Positions 1-4,786 of a stretch of DNA of 8,337 nt are shown here, in pieces; positions within the stretch are counted from its first letter, which is position 1; each line of letters begins with the position of its first letter. The stretch comes from Bacteroidota bacterium (GTDB lineage Bacteria > Bacteroidota > Ignavibacteria > Kryptoniales > JAKASW01): the NCBI GenBank assembly GCA_021789755.1, contig JAJYJD010000153.1, positions 1 to 8,337 on the forward strand. Direction: 5' to 3'. The position numbers and the translations under genes were made by a program. The notes under the pieces are model-generated. The model searched no databases. It saw only the letters and a list, made by a program, of their open reading frames with translations, and was not told the DNA's origin.

Positions 1-1
1 C

Positions 2-640
2 AGCCGATTGCTGGAGAGAGCGTCCAAGCTCAGCGATGAAGAAGGCGGCGGAAGCCTTACGGCGCTCCCGATCATAGAAACTCAGGCGAGCGATGTCTCC
101 GCGTACATCCCCACTAACGTCATCTCAATCACCGACGGTCAGATATATCTCGAGCCGGGCCTGTTCAATTCCGGCGTCAGACCTGCAATCAACGTCGGCA
201 TATCCGTCTCGCGTGTGGGCGGACACGCTCAAATCAAAGCGATGAGAAAGGTGGCCGGCGGACTACGCCTCGACCTGGCGCAGTTCCGTGCGCTGGAGGC
301 TTTCACAAAGTTCGGATCGGACCTCGACAAGGTCACCCAGGCGCAGATAACAAGAGGTCAAAGGCTTGTCGAGCTGTTGAAACAGGACCAGTACCTCCCG
401 ATGCCGGTCGAAAAGCAGGTCGTGCTGATATTTGCAGGGACCAACGGCTACCTCGACGAGCTCCGGGTTGAGAGTGTTCAAGCGTTCGAAAAAGGGTTTA
501 TCGAAATGATGGAATTGAAACACCGGGATATCTTGAACCGGATTGCCGACACGAAGGACATCGATGGCGAGACTGACAAAAGGCTTCACGAAATTACCAG
601 AGAATTCGTCAAGTCATTCAAAGCACCCAACAAGGAATAG
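2..640 (+). CDS. atpA: F1 ATP synthase subunit alpha, C-terminal part (5' end outside window)
   Basis: Alpha subunit of the F1 head of the proton (or sodium) translocating ATP synthase, a peripheral complex on the inner face of the cytoplasmic membrane; alpha alternates with beta and carries the non-catalytic nucleotide sites. The frame is open from base 2 and gives 212 residues, roughly the last 40 percent of a normal alpha chain (about 500 to 550). Visible signatures are SRLLERA at the left edge, the ITDGQIYLE segment (about residues 43-51 of the fragment), and the VGISVSRVGG segment, whose arginine (fragment residue 71) corresponds to the conserved arginine that reaches the catalytic site of beta. 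The C-terminal helical domain follows through the TAG stop. Three bases separate the stop from atpG, so the two are one operon. Identification is secure; only the N-terminal beta-barrel and Walker A region lie outside the window. Confidence 0.97.
   Translation, partial: SRLLERASKLSDEEGGGSLTALPIIETQASDVSAYIPTNVISITDGQIYLEPGLFNSGVRPAINVGISVSRVGGHAQIKAMRKVAGGLRLDLAQFRALEAFTKFGSDLDKVTQAQITRGQRLVELLKQDQYLPMPVEKQVVLIFAGTNGYLDELRVESVQAFEKGFIEMMELKHRDILNRIADTKDIDGETDKRLHEITREFVKSFKAPNKE
632..637 (+). promoter_or_regulatory. Ribosome binding site of atpG
   Basis: AAGGAA lies inside the last codons of atpA, about 7 bases before the TTG at 644. It supports that TTG as the atpG start and shows that the ribosome site of the downstream gene is embedded in the upstream reading frame. 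Confidence 0.6.
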
Positions 641-643
641 ATT

Positions 644-1558
644 TTGGCGACACTTCGAGAAATAAAAGGGCGGATTTCCGGTGTCAAGAGTACGGAGAAA
701 ATAACCAAGGCCATGAAAATGGTGGCCGCGGCGAAACTTCGCAGGGCTCAGTCCTCACTGCTTGCGGCGAGACCGTACTCCAGAAAGCTCAGTGACCTTA
801 TGAGGCACATCGCCGCGGGCGCAGAGCTGGACGAGAACCCGTTTGTTCTCCAAAGACCCGTGAACGCCGTTGCGATCATCGTCGTCTCGGCAGACAGAGG
901 CTTCTGCGGCGCGTTCAACTCCAATATTGCGAAAGCGGCCATCGAACACGTCCAGAGACACTATCCGGAATTCCTTGGTTCGGGACGGGTAAAACTGTTC
1001 ACCGTCGGGAGAAAGGCCTTCGATTTCTTTTCGAAGAGGAACTACGGGATAGAAGGGAATTATTCCGGGATATTTCACGACTTGAACTATTCGGCCGCAA
1101 AAAGAGTCGCTTCCCAGGTCGTCAAGGGATATCTGGATGGATCGTACGATAGGGTGGATGTCATCTACAATGAGTTCAAGAGTGTAATTCACCAAAACCT
1201 TATTATCGACCGATTCCTGCCGATACCTAAGGAAACACTCAAGGCTTCAAAGCAAACTCAGAGTGAGCATGAATATTTGAGAGAAACTGAGCTCGGTTAT
1301 ATTTACGAGCCGGACCTGCCTTCAATTCTCGAATCCCTGGTGCCGAGATATCTCGAGTTTCAGATCTGGAGAATGCTGCTCGAGAGCAATGCAGCGGGTG
1401 AAGGTGCCAGGATGGCCGCGATGGACAGTGCCAGCGAGAATGCTTCGGAACTGATCTCGACGCTGTCTCTGCAGTATAACAAGGCGCGCCAGGCCGCCAT
1501 CACAAAGGAGTTGCTTGAAGTCGTTTCAGGTGCCGAAGCGCTGACTGCCGCAGGTTAG
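644..1558 (+). CDS. atpG: F1 ATP synthase subunit gamma
   Basis: Gamma subunit, the rotating central stalk that couples the membrane ring to the alpha3beta3 head. The 304-residue product starts at a TTG preceded by AAGGAA and has both family signatures. The N-terminal helix contains REIKGRISGVKSTEKITKAM and the KMVAAAKLRRAQ segment (about residues 5-36). The C-terminal helix, about residues 243-304, has GEGARMAAMDSASENA, YNKARQAAITKEL and a final VSGAEAL. These two helices form the coiled-coil shaft in the known structures. The chain is slightly longer than the E. coli protein (287 aa); extra residues lie around 200-225, between the Rossmann-like domain and the C-terminal helix. A strong hairpin terminator follows within 30 bases, so atpG ends its operon and no atpD or atpC follows. 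That split is known in Bacteroidota and Chlorobiota. Identification is secure. Confidence 0.97.
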   Translation: MATLREIKGRISGVKSTEKITKAMKMVAAAKLRRAQSSLLAARPYSRKLSDLMRHIAAGAELDENPFVLQRPVNAVAIIVVSADRGFCGAFNSNIAKAAIEHVQRHYPEFLGSGRVKLFTVGRKAFDFFSKRNYGIEGNYSGIFHDLNYSAAKRVASQVVKGYLDGSYDRVDVIYNEFKSVIHQNLIIDRFLPIPKETLKASKQTQSEHEYLRETELGYIYEPDLPSILESLVPRYLEFQIWRMLLESNAAGEGARMAAMDSASENASELISTLSLQYNKARQAAITKELLEVVSGAEALTAAG

Positions 1559-1587
1559 AGCGCCGGTCTCTCCGACAATTATGAAAT

Positions 1588-1625
1588 GAGATGCCCCGTT
1601 CCGGGAACGGGGCATCTTCGTTTTT
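1588..1625 (+). terminator. Rho-independent terminator after atpG, probably shared with pdaD
   Basis: GATGCCCCGTTCC (1590-1602) is perfectly complementary to 1604-1616, giving a stem of about 11-12 bp with a short G-rich loop. TTCG and a run of five T (1621-1625) follow. It sits about 30 bases past the atpG stop and about 30 bases past the convergent pdaD stop. On the minus strand it is followed only by a broken T-rich tract, so it looks strong for atpG and weaker but usable for pdaD. Confidence 0.9.
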
Positions 1626-1646
1626 ATGTACTCGGGGATATTTTGG

Positions 1647-2192
1647 TCAGGGAAGGAGTATGCCGGCTGCGACGACGGTTGTCCAAATGCCGCGTTTGTC
1701 CCCTTCGGCGGATTGCGTGATATTGAAGCTCCTCACAATCTTGCCGCTCATTTTGTAGACTTTCTCGCGTTCATCCCAGTCGGCGTTCGAGTCGAACTCG
1801 ATGCCCAGAGTCGTTGCCAGCATCGTGGCTGCCAGGTCTTCGGCATATTCGCCGGCCTTCTCGTCTGTCTCGCCGAATGGATGATGCTCTGAGAGGTAGC
1901 CGTATTGCGAGGATTCGTTGGGAGTTGCCACACCGATGGATGCCGCGACGAGCCTGTTGGGTTCGTTGGTGGAGTTCCTTGCCATAACGCAGAAAGTTAT
2001 CTGGCCGGGCTGAAGCAGTTTTATTCCTTCGTCGAGCGGGATCCGCTTACAACCGGCGGGGTAGATGCTGGAGACGGTGACCAGGTTGCATTTCTCGATC
2101 TTCGCATCACGTAATGCCAGCTCGAAAGACTGGAGGTAGTCGCGATGACGGCCTACCCCTTTTGTAAAGAATATTTTCGTGGGGACATACAA
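1647..2192 (-). CDS. pdaD: Pyruvoyl-dependent arginine decarboxylase proenzyme (PvlArgDC)
   Basis: Converts L-arginine to agmatine and CO2, the first step of agmatine-route polyamine synthesis, using a protein-derived pyruvoyl group instead of pyridoxal phosphate. From the chosen TTG start the product is 181 residues. The self-cleavage site is the VSSI segment: by family knowledge the chain splits between the two serines (S41 and S42 here) and S42 becomes the pyruvoyl group. Other visible signatures are FTKGVG near the N-terminus, the GQITF strand, NEPNRLVAASIG and YGYLSEHHPFGET (E102 is the likely conserved acid), and a C-terminal GKIVRSFNITQSAEGDKRG region. The frame is open to 2243, inside tyrS, but AAAAGGAG (2201-2208) sits 8 bases before the TTG at 2192 and only 2 bases before a GTG at 2198, so TTG fits best. 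It lies third in the smpB-tyrS-pdaD run and converges on atpG. Function is confident from the motifs; the exact start is less so. Confidence 0.92.
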   Translation of the reverse strand: MYVPTKIFFTKGVGRHRDYLQSFELALRDAKIEKCNLVTVSSIYPAGCKRIPLDEGIKLLQPGQITFCVMARNSTNEPNRLVAASIGVATPNESSQYGYLSEHHPFGETDEKAGEYAEDLAATMLATTLGIEFDSNADWDEREKVYKMSGKIVRSFNITQSAEGDKRGIWTTVVAAGILLP

Positions 2193-2200
2193 TTTCACAT

Positions 2201-2208
2201 CTCCTTTT
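2201..2208 (-). promoter_or_regulatory. Strong ribosome binding site of pdaD, directly after the tyrS stop
   Basis: Reading the minus strand, the tyrS stop TGA is followed at once by AAAAGGAG. The spacing is 8 bases to TTG (2192) and 2 bases to GTG (2198). This site decides the pdaD start and argues against the longer frame that would overlap tyrS by 35 bases. Confidence 0.7.
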
Positions 2209-3423
2209 TCATCTGGTGATCTTGTAGAATTTACGCTTTCCAACCTTCAGAATGAACGGTGCGTTCTGAATAACGGTAGCGTTCGGGTCGGTCACTTTGG
2301 AGCCATCGATCGTTACGCCTCCCTGGTTCACGAGACGGCGCGCTTCACCATTTGATTTTGCCGCACCAACACTGACCAGCAGCTGGAATACCGTCAGTGG
2401 ACCGCTGTCGTTCTTTAGAATAACTTCCTCAACTTCGTCGGGTACTTCTTTCCTGATGAATATCCTGTCGAATTCCTGTTCAGCCTGTGTTGCCGCTTCC
2501 CGGTCATGATAAAGTGTTACGAGCTCTCTTGCGAGCTTTCTCTTTAAATCTCTGGGATTTATGGATTTCGATTCCAGTTGACTCTTGATCCCGGCCAGCT
2601 CGGATTCCGGTATTTCGGTTGTCAGCACAAAATAGTCGTAGATGAGATTGTCCGGTATCGAAAGGGTCTTGCCGTACATTTCCCCCGGAGGATCCGTTAT
2701 CGCAATATAGTTTCCAAGCGATTTGGACATCTTCTCAACCCCGTCGGTCCCGACCAGAAGAGGCATGGTAAAAATCACCTGCGGATCCATACCGTATTCC
2801 CGCTGGATGTCTCTCCCGACCAGCAGATTGAATTTCTGGTCCGTTCCGCCAAGCTCGATGTCCGCTTTGATTGCAACGGAGTCCATTGCCTGGGCAAGTG
2901 GGTAGAGGAACTCATGTACACTGATGGGCTCCCCGGCACGAAAACGCTTCTCAAAGTCGTCGCGCTCAAGCATACGCGCGACGGTATACTTGCTGGCCAG
3001 CTTGATTACATCTTCGAATGTCATTTTCCCGAGCCAGTCGGAGTTATATACGATCTTAAGATTGTCCTTTGAAAGGATCTTGGATGCCTGTTGAAAATAG
3101 CTTTCGCCGTTCTGTCTGGTTTGTCTGAGAGTCATCGAAGGGCGGGCCTTGTTTCTCCCGGACGGATCGCCGATCATACCGGTGAAATCTCCGACGATAA
3201 GTATCGCCGTGTGGCCGAGTTCCTGAAACTGTCTCAGCTTCCGCAGGACAACGGAATGTCCGAGGTGGAGATCGGGACGGCTCGGGTCACAGCCAAGCTT
3301 GACGTTCAGGGGAGTCCTATCCCTGATCGCCCTTTCAAGTTTCCTGACGAGTTCTTCTTCCGGAATGATTTCTGCGGCGCCCCGCTTGATATGGTCTAGC
3401 TGCTCGTTAAGTGATGGAAGCAA
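2209..3423 (-). CDS. tyrS: Tyrosine--tRNA ligase
   Basis: Class I aminoacyl-tRNA synthetase, cytoplasmic, joining tyrosine to tRNA-Tyr. The 404-residue product has the Rossmann-fold catalytic domain with HLGH (53-56, the HIGH motif), VGDFTGMIGDPSG (77-89), the LGGTDQ tyrosine/ATP-pocket segment (191-196) and KMSKS (231-235). An S4 RNA-binding domain occupies about 340-403 (LTVFQLLVSVGAAKSNGEARRL and the following VTIDG). KMSKS rather than the KFGKT-like loop of E. coli TyrRS places it in the TyrZ-like branch of bacterial TyrRS. Translation begins at TTG (3421-3423), because an in-frame TAG lies two codons upstream and no other start fits the family N-terminus. No good Shine-Dalgarno is visible; GGGAG is about 15 bases away. 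It lies 53 bases downstream of smpB on the same strand and its stop abuts the pdaD ribosome site, so it is the middle gene of an operon. Confidence 0.97.
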   Translation of the reverse strand: MLPSLNEQLDHIKRGAAEIIPEEELVRKLERAIRDRTPLNVKLGCDPSRPDLHLGHSVVLRKLRQFQELGHTAILIVGDFTGMIGDPSGRNKARPSMTLRQTRQNGESYFQQASKILSKDNLKIVYNSDWLGKMTFEDVIKLASKYTVARMLERDDFEKRFRAGEPISVHEFLYPLAQAMDSVAIKADIELGGTDQKFNLLVGRDIQREYGMDPQVIFTMPLLVGTDGVEKMSKSLGNYIAITDPPGEMYGKTLSIPDNLIYDYFVLTTEIPESELAGIKSQLESKSINPRDLKRKLARELVTLYHDREAATQAEQEFDRIFIRKEVPDEVEEVILKNDSGPLTVFQLLVSVGAAKSNGEARRLVNQGGVTIDGSKVTDPNATVIQNAPFILKVGKRKFYKITR

Positions 3424-3476
3424 CCTTAACTATCTCTCTCCCGGAACAGATGGTGGGCGTGCATGCAGGAAAATTG

Positions 3477-3932
3477 TCACGCGTCGACGTCGCGCTGGCG
3501 GAACTCGCGCTCCTGGTCGCGTTGCTTGATAGTCTCGCGCCTGTCGTAAGATCGTTTACCCTTAGCGATGGCGAGTTCAACCTTGGCGAGTCCGTGCTTC
3601 CAGTATAACCTGAGCGGGACCAGGGAAAGGCCCTTCTGACGGATCTTGCCGATCAGTTTCCTGATTTCTCTCTTGTGAAGAAGCAATTTGCGCGTGCGCC
3701 TGGGGTTATGATTGAACGGACCCGCATTCTGGTATGTCGCCACATGCATGTTGTGAAGCCATACTTCCCCGTCTTTCACGGAGGCAAAGCAATCACTGAT
3801 GTCTACTTTCCCCTGACGAACAGACTTCACTTCAGTACCCTTCAGGACTATACCGACTTCGGTCGTTTCGAGAATCTGAAACTCGAAGCGCGCGCGCCGA
3901 TTTTGAGCTACCGTTTTTTCCTCTGGCTCCAT
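3477..3932 (-). CDS. smpB: SsrA-binding protein SmpB
   Basis: Small basic protein that binds tmRNA and brings it to ribosomes stalled on truncated mRNAs (trans-translation). The 151-residue product has the usual length and order. The OB-fold core has AQNRRARFEFQILETTEVGI, GTEVKSVRQGKVDISDCF and VWLHNMHVATYQ. Then come NHNPRRTRKLLLHKREI (about 74-90), GLSLVPLRLYW, VELAIAKGKRSYDRRE, and the charged C-terminal tail that becomes helical in the mRNA channel. The ATG at 3930-3932 is preceded by GGAAAGG with a 4-base spacer. It is the first gene of the minus-strand smpB-tyrS-pdaD run. tmRNA genes often lie next to smpB, but none is recognisable here. Identification is secure. Confidence 0.97.
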   Translation of the reverse strand: MEPEEKTVAQNRRARFEFQILETTEVGIVLKGTEVKSVRQGKVDISDCFASVKDGEVWLHNMHVATYQNAGPFNHNPRRTRKLLLHKREIRKLIGKIRQKGLSLVPLRLYWKHGLAKVELAIAKGKRSYDRRETIKQRDQEREFRQRDVDA

Positions 3933-4346
3933 TGAACCTTTCCAATTTTTTTGAAAGCAACCCGGGCGTTCACCCTTCTTTCACCATCCGATATACCAGC
4001 CGTCGCCCGACTGCCACTAAAAATGCTAAATATTACCTTTCAAAGTCAAGACGGTTAGTAAAGTTTTTTCCGTGCCGGGGCCGGAGACGATCGCCGGATA
4101 CTATGCCGCGGACGCTCATCTCAGAGCCCGGTGGTGACTCATTTTGGAGACCGGGGGAGGAGTACTTACAGGGGAGGAAGACCGAGTTGCTCGACAATAA
4201 GCACACAAATGAACTTGCTTAGTCCTGTGTGTCGTGGGACTGACGTTCTTAAGCCGGACGTAGGATCCAGGCATATGTCGTGTTTTTTCCAGACCGGAGA
4301 AGAACGCACCCGTGTGAGGTTAAGCAGCGAATAAACTGCCTTCGTT
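3933..4346. other. Long intergenic region with no recognised gene, upstream of smpB
   Basis: About 410 bases between the HicB-like gene and smpB. Frames here are short and have no family resemblance. Visible structure is weak: GTTTTTTCC occurs at 4063-4071 and 4282-4290, each followed three bases later by CCGG, flanking a GC-rich 210-base core. CCCGGT (4128-4133) can pair with ACCGGG (4150-4155), CACACA can pair with TGTGTG near 4202-4232, and TAAGCA with TGCTTA near 4199-4221. A weak hairpin (4257-4262 with 4274-4279) precedes six T. AGACCG occurs three times (4148, 4179, 4291). I looked for tmRNA, SRP RNA, RNase P RNA and a T-box and did not see their conserved cores. It may hold the smpB promoter and leader, an unknown small RNA, or decayed sequence. 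Confidence 0.5.
4021..4049 (-). promoter_or_regulatory. Possible promoter of the smpB operon
   Basis: On the minus strand TTGACT (4044-4049) is followed 15 bases later by TAGCAT within TTTAGCATTT. Read as a Bacteroidota-type element it is TTG, 18 bases, TAGCATTT, which only partly matches TAnnTTTG. It would give a leader of roughly 80 bases before smpB, in which CGCCCG and CGGGCG (4004-4009, 3963-3968) could pair. This is the best candidate in an AT-rich patch, but the match is weak. Confidence 0.3.
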
Positions 4347-4354
4347 TCAGGCAG
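4330..4354 (-). terminator. Weak hairpin terminator at the end of the HicB-like gene
   Basis: On the minus strand CTGCCT (4354-4349), a 7-base loop, AGGCAG (4341-4336) and then TTTATT form a small intrinsic-terminator-like structure. The stop codon of the HicB-like gene lies at the stem/loop border. The stem is only 6 bp, so termination would be partial at best. Confidence 0.35.
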
Positions 4355-4616
4355 CCAACTCCAAATGTTTCAGCTTGTACTTACGCCTTCGCTGAACGGG
4401 CTTGAGATTTTCTGAAGAGGCTTTCAATTGACGCAGCGCGTCCTGTAAGTTTGAAACTAACTCCTCCAACGTTTTGCCCTCGCTGAAGACCTCGGGATAC
4501 TCCTTGAGTTGTCCCACTATCCATTCGCCGTCCTGCCAATACCTGACCGTTACGTCGCATTTTTTTCTTATTCTGAGTAGGCATTTTCGCTGTATCTCAT
4601 TTTCACTTGCGCTCAT
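4347..4616 (-). CDS. HicB-like small protein, no HicA partner visible; start uncertain
   Basis: The core, DVTVRYWQDGEWIVGQL followed by EYPEVFSEGKTLEELVSNLQDALRQL, fits the HicB antitoxin fold: a beta strand pair, then the 'P x v x s x G x T l e e a' turn and a helix. A basic tail (RRRKYK) follows. HicB proteins normally neutralise the RNA-cleaving toxin HicA and repress their own promoter, but no HicA-like frame lies on either side, so an antitoxin role is not shown. The start is unclear. The open frame reaches a TTG at 4676 (109 aa); the ATG at 4616 used here gives 89 aa; neither has a clear ribosome site. The residues before DVTV do not look like a family N-terminus. An ATG at 4584 in another frame would read MPTQNKKK and run straight into CDVTV if the 7-A run (4560-4566) were one base shorter. 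The gene may therefore be frameshifted or slippage-dependent. Confidence 0.6.
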   Translation of the reverse strand: MSASENEIQRKCLLRIRKKCDVTVRYWQDGEWIVGQLKEYPEVFSEGKTLEELVSNLQDALRQLKASSENLKPVQRRRKYKLKHLELAA

Positions 4617-4713
4617 AAGCTGCAAACCCATACCCCATGGTGTCAAGCCCCCCAGGACCATTTTCTGCCGATACAATACCGCCTTCGCCTTCTAAATGCT
4701 AAACTAAACTGGT

Positions 4714-4729
4714 CGGGCTGCAAAGCCCG
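4714..4729. other. GC-rich hairpin with GCAA tetraloop between the HicB-like gene and glyS
   Basis: CGGGCT (4714-4719), loop GCAA, AGCCCG (4724-4729): a perfect 6-bp stem with a GNRA tetraloop on the plus strand. There is no T run after it on either strand, so it is not an obvious terminator. It lies just upstream of the candidate glyS promoter and could be an operator-like palindrome or chance. Confidence 0.35.
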
Positions 4730-4736
4730 CGTCCCT

Positions 4737-4765
4737 TTGTCAATTGGGCCTCTTTTCATATATTG
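4737..4765 (+). promoter_or_regulatory. Candidate promoter of the glyS-DUF2461-gckA operon
   Basis: TTGTCA (4737-4742), a 16-base spacer and TATATT (4759-4764) resemble a sigma-70 promoter. The same bases also read as the Bacteroidota form, TTG, 19 bases, TATATTG, one base short of TAnnTTTG. Transcription would begin near 4770, so the TTG at 4763 cannot be the main start codon and the ATG at 4787 is favoured, with a leader under 20 bases. Confidence 0.45.
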
Positions 4766-4786
4766 ACTAAAAAAGTGAATGAAAAA

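Noticed and set aside
1626..1892. 88-codon plus-strand frame beginning in the atpG terminator
   Set aside because: Starts in the terminator's T run and is antisense to the conserved C-terminal part of pdaD; shadow.
1647..2243. Longer pdaD frame starting at 2243 inside tyrS
   Set aside because: The extra 17 residues have no family counterpart, and AAAAGGAG at 2201-2208 places the start downstream of the tyrS stop.
2578..3072. 164-codon plus-strand open frame inside tyrS
   Set aside because: Antisense to the TyrRS catalytic domain including KMSKS; no domain of its own.
3932..4222. 96-codon plus-strand open frame in the intergenic region
   Set aside because: No family resemblance, low-complexity basic composition, no ribosome site at its start and it begins on the smpB start region; not supported as a gene.
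3933..4346. tmRNA gene next to smpB
   Set aside because: No 5' GGGG...TTCGAC block, no GTTCGAnTC T-loop, no CCA end and no tag ending in LAA; the NELA-stop reading near 4222 is probably chance.
4021..4703. AAATGCTAAA at 4021-4030 and again at 4694-4703, each upstream of a minus-strand gene
   Set aside because: Dozens of repeated 10-mers are expected by chance in 8 kb, and the flanks do not match further; not claimed as a shared operator.
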